DNA from: Diphasiastrum complanatum
Taxonomy: Eukaryota > Streptophyta > Lycopodiopsida > Lycopodiales > Lycopodiaceae
Assembly: GCA_029204225.1 (NCBI GenBank)
Contig: CM055109.1
Coordinates: forward strand, 28,954,361-29,018,360
Reading direction: 5' to 3'
DNA: 64,000 nt
The position numbers were made by a program, and so were the translations under genes. How positions within the stretch are numbered: the first letter of the stretch is position 1; every line of letters begins with the position of its first letter. Below the pieces are notes generated by a model. The model had not been told where the DNA came from, made no database searches, and was given only the letters and a program-made list of their open reading frames with translations. This document shows positions 42,436 through 54,480 of the stretch, piece after piece.

Positions 42436-45400
42436 TGGCTACCATCAACTATCCAACTCTACCTGAGTCTTCTGGGATAGTATATCATCTTTTTCAATCA
42501 GAAAAAAATAAGGCCAAAAGTTCTCATGTATTCTATGCACATAAATCTGTAAATGAATCCAAAATGGCTCAAAAAGCTTGCGACTTATAAGCAATACACC
42601 TCAACAATAATATCCATAAGTAAGATCATATTGTTGATTTCCAACAACTAACTCAAAAGTAGCGCTTATGACTCAGTTAGCTGTATCAGATTTAGAAAAT
42701 ATTTAAATGTCTAGATGTGGTACCAAAACACCACATTTAATCTGATTCTAAATCAATTCTAGGTCAATAAGCAATTCTCAATGAGAAATTACTATAACCT
42801 AGTGAGAAATTTTCTCTACACAATTCTCGTCAATATGCCTATGTACCAACAACTAGTTTATGCATGCAAATAACTTAGTTCAAGGAATACTTTGTACATC
42901 CATAGGATTAAAATTTGTACAAAAGGTTTTATGATCCCACAAAGATTCACTACATAGCATATCTCTACAGATATCTCCTGATCTGTACACAATACTTTCT
43001 TAACCCGAGAATCCTGTAACTTGGTTATCCTCTAAGAGAGAATATTTCTCAAAGAGTGATATTTCACATCCCAAAATCTCAACCAGAGATTATTACAAAA
43101 CAATATATCGTTAGTGTGAATTTCTCTCCTTGCATCAACCCACAGATCTCAGTCCTCACTAAGATCAAGTTGATTATCACCAACAAGGAACATGTTTCAA
43201 CAAACCACCATCTTGCAATAGAATTCCCTAGTTCTAGCACAAGTCAATCGGACTTGTAATCAACCACTCTTCTGCTACAAGAGTATTTTCTAATTTCCTT
43301 ATCTTACATCTTTAAACCAGATATCATAATATCAAGATATCCTATCGGTTCCGATTCTTGAAACGGGTCCACAATCTATTGATATAACAGATTCCTCTTG
43401 GAACCTATAATAGATTTTTCTCCTTGATAACTCTCTTTTCTTCCTACTTCTCCCCCCTTTTATGAGAAGAAAAAAGATCTTTTGATGAGTCATTTACGAA
43501 AATGTGTTGGGACATTATCAATATTTGGTTACGATGATACAACACCTTTCTTGACTTTCAAGATTTTCTCGAATCTCTTCTTTGAAACTTCTCCTAGGAC
43601 AAATCTAGATTGAACGGGAAATGACACGAGTTTCCAAGGGGTGCATTGAAAGTCAAGAAAGGTGTTGTATCATCATAACCAAATACTGATAATGTCCCAA
43701 CACATTTTTGTGAATGACTCATCAAAAGATCTTCTTTGTTACCCTCTTTCATAATTGACCTCTAAATCAAAAAATGACCTTTTGAAGATTTAAGTAAGGA
43801 AAACAACTTAGAAAACGATTGCATTAACCATTCATGTGACATCGTCCAAGGTCAACGGGTAATAAAAATTACCTTCCAAGGAATCACAAGAAATCGGGTG
43901 AATAAATGTCTAAGAAATTCACATATTTATATATTCTTTATAAAGAAAATAGGTCGTCGGGTTTTCGATTTTGTAAATTTGAGATATCCATAAGGGGTCA
44001 TGACCAATATCTCAAATTTCCGACAAAACACCCGCTTTATGACCCATAGTATTTGGCATCATTGTGATTTATGGCCAAACTGATCCAATTAGTTTTAGAT
44101 CCTTATTTTGGAATCACCTGCGTCCCATACCACAAGTTCTTCCGCCATAAAGGCCCTCCACTTCCTGATCGAAGTGTCTCAAAATCCCGACTGATATGAT
44201 TGTTTCATAAATCAATGGAGTAGAGAACACCACCATTATTTTTGAAGTTCTCGAGAATTTCACATTTTAATTTCAGAGTACCAATTCCAACTCACTGAGG
44301 AATGAGTAGAAATAAAATTATAATTTGTATCGGCTACAAATTAAGTTGGTATGCCCCAGCTTCAAGCTTATCCAAAAAGCTGCTTTACATTGTTTTTAGT
44401 CTTTTCCATGTTAGGCTTCAGGGCCGTTTGGTCGTGCATGCTTTTTCGCAAAGCGGCACCTTGGCCAATAAAAACTAAGAACTCCTAGACATAGATTCCA
44501 AAGCTTGGTTGCCCATTTTGTAGTTAATAAAGCAAATTTTCAATCAAAATTGTCCTTTGTGACTAAAGCCTTACGGATTTCAACTTAAGTCACCGGTTTC
44601 ATGAGTAGGACCTGCCACCACAAGGAGGCCTTGCCAACAAGAAACAACAAAACTGACAATATTCGCTTTTCCTCTGAGACGCTGTGCAAGCTAAAATAGC
44701 TTGATTAACGGTTTACCCAGTCATCGACAACTTCGGGGCGTTTTCATTGTCGAAAAAAATTTCCGGTTAAGCCCAAGCTGTTTTGAATTAATGGCTTATA
44801 ATTGACTAAGACAATTTTGCATTTGGTTGTTTCAGTACTTATTGCTTTCATGTAGTTCCATAATAGTTTTGCCCAAGATTGGTTACCATGAATTAAAAAT
44901 TTCCGGGGGCCATAACTAGGTGATGTCGGGAGAATTTCCAAGGAGACGGGAAAATTGTCCCACCCCATAGGAACTTCATTCATATCCATTTGCTCTGCTT
45001 AACTGAAAAATTACATTCGTAGTTTTTACAGACCATACGTGCTTATTAAAATTATACCAATGAATTTTGCAAATGGAGTCCAAGCAATAACAATGCCGAA
45101 AAACCATGTCAATGCAATGAAATCCAGTTTACACAATTTTATAGGCCATGACAACTTATCGTAGTGCTAACTACATTAGCAAAATCATAGTCCGTAATGC
45201 CAATAAGTAGCCCATTAGAAAAACATATAAAATCATGCTTGTCTCCAGCCTCCCCCCCACCCACCTATGCCCTTTTCCCTCAAATTGAAACCATTGCTAT
45301 CATAAAAGTGCTCTTAATGAAGTTATCGGCAAACTAAGTGATTCAAGAAAACTGAAACTTACTACTTAAAAACCGAATCGATTGTATACCTGGTAGTGCA

Positions 45401-45594
45401 CATACCACACAACCGATTGAACCTCAAAAAAGTGATTCTTTAGGAGAGGAATTTGAATTTTGACCACTTGTTGCTTACTCCACCGATTCCTCAAAAAATG
45501 TTGAGATTCTATATCACACAACAAAAAATCTCCACACAATTCGAGATTCCTTCTTGTCAATGGCAAAATGTACTTAGAACTGGCTCTGATACCA
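42436..45594 (-). mobile_element. Family R retroelement relic, copy 2 (inverted)
   Basis: The minus strand starts at a perfect primer-binding site TGGTATCAGAGCC (complement at 45582-45594). A 66-codon frame follows (MPLTRRNLELCGDFLLCDIE and onward), then an 81-codon frame near 44.8-45.0 kb, and near 44.6 kb LLFLVGKASLWWQVLL, which resembles the G-x-A-x-x-W-W block of retrotransposon Gags. The rest matches copy 1 at 4.8-7.2 kb in reverse orientation. No RT motif was found in either copy. It may be the internal region of an LTR element of unclear class. A long inverted repeat at 43474-43733 is unique to this copy. Confidence 0.5.
43474..43733. repeat. 87-bp inverted repeat with 86-bp inverted spacer
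   Basis: Arm 1 (43474-43560) is almost the exact reverse complement of arm 2 (43647-43733). Copy 1 of family R has only one arm (about 6357-6415). Relative to copy 1, copy 2 reads arm, then reverse complement of the spacer, then reverse complement of the arm, then normal sequence again. Transcribed, it would form a long hairpin with few mismatches. Confidence 0.85.
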
Positions 45595-46140
45595 ATATAA
45601 AGTCCTAAACCAAGAATCCTATTCTAAGCATGCCAATCACAAGCAACCACAAAGGGTACTTATGGTGGACAAACCAACCCAACCAAACCTAGATCAAACA
45701 GATCTAGACCCCAAGCTATGATTCAATCACAAAGAGGAATGAGGCATCACACCAGCAGCATACGGCTACCAGTTATGCAATCAAGCATCCACTAGTGAGA
45801 GTCCAATAGGTATACTTATACCCTTCAAGGCCCATGCACTACCTGTCGTGCACTGTGACACCTCATTGGACACCTCTGCAGCCTATTTGGGCCACATCAT
45901 CCAGTTCCCCAATGACTCACTAAAAGACCCATACAACTCCACTATCATGAGTATAGGCCTACAACCGTTAATTATGACCTTATACCCATAAGGGCCCCAA
46001 TTCCCTTATAATTATAACTAACTTACGGGTTGTTGGTCTACCGATCTCTATCGTGGACACGCTACCTAAGACCAGATGGGCATGAGACCTTGCACATGGG
46101 CTGTTGTGACATTCATGCACGATTTGGGCTCTAATATCAT
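45595..46140 (-). other. Possible 5' LTR of family R
   Basis: Sequence lying just outside the primer-binding site, where a minus-strand LTR should be. It does not start with an obvious TG/CA pair at the junction (ATATAAAG), and no second LTR was found, so its extent is unknown. Another decayed primer-site-like phrase (GGCTCTAATATCATC) is at 46127-46141. Confidence 0.3.
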
Positions 46141-46146
46141 CATTTT

Positions 46147-46356
46147 CTAGCACACATACTTTCTCACTATGAAAAAGTAACCCATTCCAAATGGAATAGT
46201 CTCTAATATCGTGTCCCGACGAGGAGAAATCTTGAAATCTTGCATTCCAAACTCACCACTAGATCTAGAAGTACCTCCCAGGACGTCTAGCCAAATACAA
46301 CCAAAATACCTATCGGTCTTACACAAATCTTCAAGCTTTGGCCTCCAAATTGCCAA
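46147..46356 (-). pseudogene. Ty3/gypsy RNase H-integrase linker fragment
   Basis: The minus-strand frame contains LCKTDRYFGCIWLDVLGGTS and SSGEFGMQDFK. The same words in the same order (LCQTDRFFGRIWLDVLIEHS, SSDDLGMQD) occur at 56.15 kb in the chromovirus between RNase H and the integrase zinc region. It is therefore a small relic of that family, inverted relative to it. Confidence 0.75.
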
Positions 46357-46614
46357 TAATAGTCAAGTAGCTGATTGACAAATTTTCACACTCCCTCTTC
46401 AAATCTATTTGCTATTTTGACCACACTACTTTGATCCAATTTAAGAACATCCTAAGAATATATCTCCTCTCAATGATCATGTAATGCTCAAAATAAAAAC
46501 ATTCATAATTGATATAGATAATAGTGTCCATATTGGATGGTTCACTATTTCTTACATCAATTTTTACATATCAGGATGAAACTAGTACATAAAGAACAAA
46601 ATAGAATGTAAATG

Positions 46615-47250
46615 TTATGATCCTTCCATGTTTCCGCCTTTGATATCTTTGGAAAACAGCAGCAAGCAAGCAAGCAATAAATGTGAGTGATCAACATATG
46701 CATGCATGCCTCTTCCATATTTCATTTCTTGTGAAGTGTATGTGTCCAAAACTCCCATATATGAGCCTCCATTGCCACCATTGACATCACATAGCTCAAA
46801 CATGAAGTTAGATAAGTAAAGTGTGTTTGAAAAACACTTCCTTGTTGTTCCTTTGACCTTACTTGAGTTTTTAATAACCTCCAAAAGTAGATCCTTAGTG
46901 CCTTGACCATTTGATTTCCTTTCGATGCTCTTGACTAGCTCCAAATTGCCACTTCGATGAAGCTCATCAAGATCAACCTCTTGATCTTCTACTTGAACAT
47001 CAAAACCATTAACCAAAACTTCATTTCCAAATCCATTAATGACATCCATTTCATGAAGACAACCATCCATTTGCATACCATCGTCTATACAAGAAGATGT
47101 ACCAAAATATGTGAGTAAAGCAAAGTTTGTACCTTCTTCCGCAACTTGCTTACCCTTCTCATCATATGTAAGCCTTGATGACTTTTGCCTTTGCCTTGAG
47201 GATCTTCTTAGGACTTGACATGGAGAGGGATCCCCACCATCATCATCCAA
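46615..47250 (-). CDS. Unassigned 211-codon ORF
   Basis: An uninterrupted frame runs from Met at 47250 to a stop near 46615, the longest open frame outside transposons. It begins acidic (MDDDGGDPSPC), then a basic stretch LRRSSRQRQKSSRL, then an acidic middle and a helix with KSIERKSNGQGTK. There is no signal peptide or clear membrane segment, and I recognise no domain. The RRSSRQR stretch recalls the linker after integrase in some copia polyproteins, so a transposon origin is possible. With no flanking transposon motif or splice evidence, function is unknown. Confidence 0.35.
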   Translation of the reverse strand: MDDDGGDPSPCQVLRRSSRQRQKSSRLTYDEKGKQVAEEGTNFALLTYFGTSSCIDDGMQMDGCLHEMDVINGFGNEVLVNGFDVQVEDQEVDLDELHRSGNLELVKSIERKSNGQGTKDLLLEVIKNSSKVKGTTRKCFSNTLYLSNFMFELCDVNGGNGGSYMGVLDTYTSQEMKYGRGMHAYVDHSHLLLACLLLFSKDIKGGNMEGS

Positions 47251-48490
47251 AAATCTAAATTTGATAGATCTTTAAGTTCTGATTTTCAAAACTGATCAAT
47301 AGATGAAAATGTGTGAGGATATTTGAATATATTTGATGGTTTCTATATCTTATGAGAAGAAAAGAGTTTTTAAGGACAAAATAGATATTTATTAAGAAAG
47401 GAGAAATATGAAGATGAGAGATATCTTTGGAGACAACTCTACTAGATAGATTGCATAAACACCTATCTGGAGGATGTTGATTACCAAAAAAAATGAAAAT
47501 TGCATTTTCATTTCCACATATGCAGGGGATCTAAGATGGGCATTACAATATACTGATGGGAATGGAAACATTTCTTTATTTAGACACATGGATGGATGTA
47601 TTTTGTAGGTTTGAAGATCTATTGTTGCTGATGAGTTTTAGGGCTTAATCGATGTTCTTGGACTTGTTACTTCTGGATCCGTTAGTGTGGGGAACACACT
47701 CTCCAGTGGAATTACCAAAGTTAGCCGAATTTTTGACGATATAAATCGAGCTAATATTGAGTTTTTAATCTTATTTGGTTCCAAATTAGAATTTTTTTAA
47801 TGGTTTTTACTATTTCTAGTAAGTAAATTGGCATTGAAATATTACTCTTGCTATATTTAGCCATGTGCCAACTCGATTTTTGAAAGCCAGAAATGATACA
47901 TGTAGATATATCTTAGAATTGACTTAATACTTGTTCTTAAGTTTTATAGTTTTCTGGCATAGTCGAGAATTACCTGACTTTCATGATGTGTTTGAAGACA
48001 TGATCTAAAGAAGTTGCAATTCCTAATGTCGAGCAATGCATGAATTTATTACCAAAAACACAGTTGTCTATTACGAAGAACATTATAAGGATGCAAACTA
48101 TGCGTCCAATTATGGATTCATGGCACACTATGACAATTTTAGATTTGGAGAAATGCAAATCTGGAGTTCAACATATCCGAAATCCAGATTTTTAAAAAAA
48201 AATACAAAAGGAAAAAAAAAAAAAAAAAGCTATCTTAATGATGTGTAAGGCCAAAAGACCCCCCTTTTTCATTTTGACAAAAGTTGCAATTTTTTTGCAT
48301 ATATCTCCTTTCAATGAAAGTTAAAAGGTGGATATGAAGAAAACTTCTCATTCTCGTCTTCTTGGACAGAATAAGGAAGGAAAGGAGGAAAAAGAGGAGA
48401 GAGTGAGTGGTTCTCTATCCATAAGAGGTTTGCAGCAGAGAGACAGAGAGTGTAGATCATGGGAGAGTTGCGGTACTGTGTTTTCAAGCA
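47251..48490. other. Intergenic, nothing recognised
   Basis: AT-rich DNA with an A-run near 48210-48230. The stretch at 48360-48450 is purine-rich (GGAAAGGAGGAAAAAGAGGA). No reading frame of note. Confidence 0.4.
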
Positions 48491-48510
48491 TTTGATGTTT
48501 CAGTCTGAAT

Positions 48511-48845
48511 CATTTTGATGAAAAGATACATTTTCTATGTTATTGACACCTAGAATTCTCATGTTTTCGAGAAGTTCTGATTGATCTTTTATCATTCTTG
48601 GTGATTCAGTTTGCATTGATCATTTCGATGAAAAGATACATTCTCTATGTTATTGACACCTAGATTTTTCATGTTTTTGAGAAGTTCTGATTGATATTTT
48701 GTCATTATTGGTCATACTCAGTTTGCATTGATCATTTTGATGAAAAGATACATTTTCTATGTTATTGACACCTAGAATTCTCATGTTTTCGAGAAGTTCT
48801 GATTGATCTTTTATCATTCTTGGAGGTACTAGATTTCACTTTGAA
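48511..48845 (+). repeat. Three-copy ~111-bp tandem repeat
   Basis: Units start at 48511, 48621 and 48733 with CATTT(T/C)GATGAAAAGATACA. Units 1 and 3 are nearly identical (CTAGAATTCTCATGTTTTCG), whereas unit 2 has its own substitutions (CTAGATTTTTCATGTTTTTG). A separate short duplication (CAATATCTTTTGTA, about 36-bp period) lies at 48950-49015. Confidence 0.9.
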
Positions 48846-49019
48846 CGTAATTGGAAATGTGCTTTTGGAATGTTGAACCTGCAAGCCATGAACAAAACTT
48901 TAGCCATATTTTGGTGCGTGTGAAGACAAAAATTCTGCCAAAGGTTTACTACTTGTCTCAATATCTTTTGTAGATCCAACAGGTTTACTAGTTGTCTCAA
49001 TATCTTTTGTAAGATGTAG

Positions 49020-51160
49020 CAGTAGACAGTCGTGAGAAGTTGCTTGCGTGAACGAAATTAAGCAATGTGATGAAGAGATGGCTGTCCGTCCAAAAGATAG
49101 GCAATGTTCTACTACTTCGAGATAGAAGGCCGCTCATCCTTCCTAGCTGTCAATTCACGAAACTGTGACATCTCAAATGTATGAAGATTAGCACAATTGA
49201 AGGTGAACAATCCAGCCATGAAGATCTCTGACTCTGATTCAGCGTGAAGCTAGGAACGTGACAGTCGTTTGTGTAACCCTTGTCGATCAAACCCGAAGCC
49301 ACGGAATTCAAGAAAAAGATAGGTGCCGTCAGCCATTCAGAGGTTCAGACACAGGTAGTGTTTATTTGTGAAGTTTTTTCTTTCTTGTTCTGCTGTTGGT
49401 CGTGAGGGAGTTACAGTGTATTATTTGTTTGCAATCACAAATTAGATTTGCTTCTCTGAGATCCGAATATGAATTATTGTTCTCATTCCTTAACTCTCTA
49501 ATCCGATTTTTAATCTACATCCATTCCTCACGCTCTACAATGTACATCGATTCCTCCCTCGTGAGAGAATCCCCCATTGAGTTTGCATGAGTGTGTTCAA
49601 AGGTGAAAACACCTACCAAAAACTAGCATAGTGTTTTCAAAGGTAAGAGACACAACCCTACAATTTTCAAAAATTCAACCCTATGCTTGAGTGCATGAGC
49701 CACCAACATTTTGGAAAAGAACACATTCCAAGGCCTAGACCAGACCTAAAGCAAAAGCTTTGACCTTGACCTTTCGGACAAACCTTTGAAGTTTAAGGTG
49801 GAATCTAAGGTTTTACTTGAGGTAGTACTCGGAGACCATAGTTAGTCTTTGGTTGAAGTTTAAAGAACCCGCACTAATCTTTTTATCGATTCCTAAACTT
49901 TAATTTGAATGGTTTTCGAGAATAACCTTAAATTTTAAAGGATGTCCTATATATCTTCTAACATTAAAAAGGAAACTTCATACATAGAAATTTAGTAGCA
50001 GTAAAAATCTCATTTTAGAGTCTTTGTATTATAACAGTCATAAAGAATGATAAGGGAAAATCCAAATTCTGAACTTTTTGAGTATATTCCTTTATAAATG
50101 GTATAAATGGAAATGACTAATGAGGTTAGCATTTTGTTTAAGACTGCCTTTAAGAAAATAGTAATACAAAGGGGTTTTGATAGAAAAAGGTAAATCAAAG
50201 CGTAAGTAAGCTTGGAATTACAAAAATAATAGATAGAAGTAAAATTTTAATGGTCGAGATTCTACTATTCTATATAATAATTCTTATGTACATCTTATAC
50301 GAGAAATGACATAAAACTTTAAATGCTCATAACTTTCTTATAATAGCTCAAATTTACCTAATTTGAAAAGCAAAGTTGCTAGAAATTTCATTCTTAATCC
50401 ACTATCTGAGCAGCTATATGGAAATTATTAAAGCATGAATGCCATAATACAAAATCAATTTCAAAGTCAATGTCATAAAGTCTTTACTATATTATTTTGA
50501 CTTGTTGGAACATACAAGTTGAATTTTTTTTAAATTCTGTTGGAACATATGAATTAAATTATTACTATAATGAGAGGGACGTTGTTGCAAAATACAATGC
50601 ATATGCCACTATGATATTTTATTACTGATTGACAATTTGAAAAATAAACTGATCATAAGTCATTATGGAGATAGACTCACCTAAAGATGGTATGATAGTG
50701 ATCGTAGTATGTTGGAACTTTTGACATATTTCTAAATCAAATTATACATTAATCTTAGCTTTTATATCAAAACTATATGATTAAGAATCTATAATCCATA
50801 TTTATTTTAACATTTAATATACATTAGATGGAGAAGATTGGGCTACAGTAGATAGTGAGATAAGTGAAACTATTACTGAATCATTACCCTTAGGTAGCTA
50901 CTCCATTTTAGCTCCAGTATATTGATACTGAGCCTAGGACGCCTCTTTAATTTAATCTGTAAAAATTGAGAATTGACTTTCAAGAAACCATCAATACATG
51001 CATAGGAGTCAAGATGGAATCAGATCTCACATTTTCTTGATCTTTCTCTTGCTAGTATCTGGCATGTTCTACTTCCACTCACTTCTTTATTTTTCTGAAG
51101 TTTTTCTTCTTGGCCGTGGGGCTAGGATATTCCCCCGAACATAATGAACCAATGGTGGCC
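49020..51160. other. Intergenic, nothing recognised
   Basis: About 2.1 kb; very AT-rich from 49900 to 50900. No transposon motif, RNA gene or credible coding frame found. Confidence 0.4.
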
Positions 51161-51164
51161 CCTA

Positions 51165-51460
51165 CTAGCTTTCCTTGGAGACTCTAGTATCGGTTCTAGT
51201 GCATTTCATTTTTGGAATCGAGTTACTGCATACAAGGAGGTTCTCGTGTGATCCATCTTGGATTCCGCACTTAACATATTCAATAGTGTAAATGGTCGCT
51301 CTAGCATCTCTCTCCTTCTTGACAAGACAATCTAGATACAGATGTCCATAATCGCAATCCTTGCAAAGCGGCACATAGTCTTGTCCATGTCTCTTGTTAG
51401 GACATTCAACAATATGATGATTGCCTCCACACCCATAACATTTGATAGGGGGCCTACATG
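51165..51460 (-). pseudogene. Gag C-terminus with two zinc knuckles
   Basis: The minus-strand frame, extended beyond its first Met, reads CYGCGGNHHIVECPNKRHGQ then CKDCDYGHLYLDC, two CCHC knuckles about 17 residues apart, the second with CX2CX3HX4C spacing. The same pair, with CPNKGD...CRECGYGH between and after, is found at 59.9 kb on the + strand. Retrotransposon Gag nucleocapsids use such pairs to bind RNA. No Gag core is intact. Confidence 0.7.
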
Positions 51461-51693
51461 TCGGTCCTCAAACTTGATTGGCCGCTAAATTGGCACCAAT
51501 TCACCCTCATATCCTGTTCAATATTAACCTTGGTTCACCTATCATGCTTGTTGGTATCGTTCCCAAGGGAATAATGCTTCCCTTGCAAAGTTAGTTTGCA
51601 ACAGACACAAGCAACCTATCTGACCACTCCTAGATTAACCACATCTAGCTAATCACCCTACTTTAACCACAAGCAAGAAGCAGAAAGAATAGA

Positions 51694-52601
51694 TTACAAT
51701 CGTGGAGGTGCTTGCATCCTACCCTCTCTGATCTCTTGGAAATCAACAAAAACATGCAATCGAAATGAAATAGCAAAAGAGAAAACAATATTAACAAACA
51801 GTGCCCCATCCATTGTTTCCAAAGTCACTGCCTCTTGCAATAAAATGTCAGTGATGTGAAAGGGGCCTTCACCAATGAACTGCGATTTTTCTTTGATCAC
51901 CTTAGTCTTATACATGAGCGCCAAATCTCCTCTTTTGAGATCTTTCCTATGAAGACGACGATCATGTCAAGCCTTGCAACGTGCTTTTTCTGCAACAAGA
52001 GCATGGACTGCTAACAAGCATGTTTCGCACAACTTGTCTAGCGCTTTGTGATGAAGGTGGAGCGATCTTGTATCATCCAATTGTTGCACTATGGAAATGC
52101 GAATGAATGAGATGAGGACCTCCATCGACATTACTGTATATAAAAAATGAACTCCAACAACAAGAATAACCATCTAGTGACTCTCCCTATGTTGCAGGTT
52201 TAGTTGACTAGGTAGAGCAAAGGTTGATGATTAGTTTAGAATGCAAAATGAGTTGCCATAAGATAGTGGCGAAACTTCTTGACAACAAATACCATTTCCA
52301 AGGCTTCTCTTGGAAACATTATAACTACGTCATCCAAGGTATAACTTTTGAAATTTTCTGGCACATCATGGGTTGGTGCCTTACTCATTTCTTCTTTCAA
52401 AAGGTTGATCTTAGTTCGATTCGTGAGTGATAACTTTTGCATTGCTTTCGACATCCTTGAGGCTTGGTCTGGTGACCCTTGAGCTAGAGGCTCAACAACT
52501 TTCTTCTTCCTGCATACATCATTGATTATTGTTTCATCCTTGCCCGTTCTTTGGTGAGGCTCTTTGACATTCACTTCGTGGTTTCGAATGTCAACATCCA
52601 C
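51694..52601 (-). pseudogene. Ty3/gypsy RNase H and integrase-end relics
   Basis: Two pieces on the minus strand. Near 52.30 kb, EALEMVFVVKKFRHYLMATH is the RNase H E-block, almost word-for-word the EALAMVFLVKKIRHYLMATH of the relic at 38.0 kb. Near 51.9 kb, ALMYKTKVIKEKSQFIGEGP then FHITDILLQEAVTLETMDG is the integrase C-terminal GPF/Y module. The integrase core between them is deleted. The N-terminal part of the 121-codon frame has no recognisable domain. Confidence 0.72.
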
Positions 52602-53215
52602 CGTGGCTATGGCCTATTCTGGTAGGTACTCCAATTAATCACCTGATTGTATCTTTATTTTTGTTGATTTTTCTATGATAAAGGTGCTTTTGGTGGTGGT
52701 GTCTTGGAGACTTAGCACGTGGAGGCTTATGAGGTGGTTGAATTCGTATTCGTTGAAGTCCACAACATCAAAGGTCCATGTGGTGTAGGATCTGCTCATC
52801 AATCAACTCAGCTTCCTCATCATAAGAAAGTGCATGTTTCCAAGGAACTGGATAATCTTCAACAGGTTCTAAAATGGGTTCCATTGATAGTCATGCTACG
52901 TTCATTATGTTCACCTGATATGAGATAGGCGTGTACAAGCTGAATCCTCGTGGTGGTGATTCATTGGGTTTTGAATCTGAATTTGGATCTGAATGACATG
53001 TATGCCCAACCATAAGTCAACCGTTGCCAATGCATCCATTCACAAACCGGTATCAGTTTGTGAATCATCGTGAACACCCGTTGAAGCTCTTGGGCGATCA
53101 ATGTTGTGGTCCATTGTGGAAGAATTGTCATCACATTGTTGGCTTTCTCAAATCCGACGCAAAATAAAAAAGCACTTCCGATTCAAACATTTATTTCAAG
53201 TCATTGCAACATTCC
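52602..53215. other. Probable copia-flanking sequence, unassigned
   Basis: About 600 bp upstream of the copia RT fragment. It may be the degraded integrase/RT N-terminal region of that element, but I see no motif that proves it. Confidence 0.3.
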
Positions 53216-53224
53216 TTCATTATT

Positions 53225-53545
53225 ATCATGTTGTATCAAGATACATTGCTTTTCAGCAACAGTATCGGTCAAGTAAAGGATGCTAAGCAGATGTTGTCTT
53301 CTGAATTCGACATGACCAATCTGGGAGAAGCTCACTACTGTTTGGGGATTCAAATCCAATGAGACAGAATGAAGCGGGTAATCTACATCACTCAACAAAG
53401 GTGTCTTCATAATACTCTTATCAGATATAATCTGATCAATTGCGAAAAAGCTCACTCACCAATGGATCCAAGCCTGCGACTATCGAAGGATCAATGTCCT
53501 TAGACAAAGCAGAAAAAGGAGAATCCTAGTATCATCCATTGGAAT
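53225..53545 (+). pseudogene. Ty1/copia RT fragment, left of nested insertion
   Basis: The frame reads LYQDTLLFSNSIGQVKDAKQ (YVDD box altered to YQDT), SSEFDMTNLGEAHYCLGIQI, a stop, then YITQQR and PMDPSLRLSKD: the copia RT palm and thumb. It ends at 53545, exactly where the gypsy LTR starts. The copia RNase H half resumes at 57806. The joined copia also lacks about 40 residues (GSLMY...RPDI region), deleted before or during the gypsy insertion. Confidence 0.85.
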
Positions 53546-54048
53546 TGTTAGTGCCCATAAGGGCACGCAACAGGAAACTTGAGGTGACGGTCTCAATTAT
53601 GGGACGGAATGTTGATCTGGAGCTATAGGTCCTTTGGTTTCCATGTGTCAATGTCTTATTGGCGCGCGATGACTCATTGTTATGGACCCGCGTCAATGTG
53701 CACAACTGTTGCATGTCGTTGGTCATGCGTGACTCCTATGGACGGAGATGACTCCACCTGGACTCTGTATATAGAGGTGGATCTCCATGAGCTTGGCATT
53801 CATTCTCTCCTGGAGAATGAAGAGCTCTTCCACTGGTGGTCAGGTCAGGACAATAATCTAGGCCTCAGGATGTAGGTAGGTTAGGGTTGAGGGTAAGACA
53901 TGGTGGTATGGGACACCGTGGCCTACAGAAGATCCAAGCTTGCTTGATGGTGGTCTATAGCTCCAGTGCACAGGGTTGAGGTGGCAATACCTCTATGGTT
54001 GGTGTTTGTGCTTTAGCAATGACCGGCATGATGATGGGAATTCTAGCA
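53546..54048 (+). repeat. 5' LTR of nested chromovirus
   Basis: A 503-bp direct repeat of 57280-57805. Shared blocks include GGGCACGCAACAGGAAACTT, TATAGAGGTGGATCTCCATG and GAAGAGCTCTTCCACTGGTGG. TATATAGAGG near 53767 is a plausible TATA region. Divergence from the 3' LTR is visible throughout, so the insertion is not very recent. Confidence 0.9.
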
Positions 54049-54055
54049 TTTGGTA

Positions 54056-54480
54056 CTAGAAAGAAAAGAAAATTTTCAAAAAGCGGGGCAGAGACAAGTG
54101 GACACCGGTTCCCAAGGTGGGAAAAAGCGCGTCAAGTTGGATCGCGCAGATTACGACAATGCGAGAACCGCTTCTCAGTATGGATAAGGGGCATATCTTT
54201 TGAAAGATTGCCTGAAGAAAAAGCGAAAGAAATCTGGCAGACAATCTTAATCTTTTTTTAGTGTCATGTAATTCTTGTATTTCTTTTGTTGATATATCTT
54301 GTAAGAATGGCACTAGTTGCGAGAATTGTTGTTTTAATACAGTTGTTTTTGGCCCCACGATCTCATTCGTATGAATGGAATTGTGGGATGCCAAGTCGTG
54401 ACTGTTCTTTTTGATGATGATTCCACACGTAACTTTATAAATGCTAAATTGGTGCAGAAGCTGAAGGTGGCTACTGCACC
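54056..54480 (+). pseudogene. Chromovirus Gag tail and protease scrap
   Basis: Only a Lys/Arg-rich Gag end (PVPKVGKKRVKLDRADYDNA) and a protease start survive: NGIVGCQVVTVLFDDDSTRN then FINAKLVQKL near 54375-54465, where the D-x-G-S-T active site reads D-D-D-S-T. The Gag core is deleted, which makes this element non-autonomous. Confidence 0.7.
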
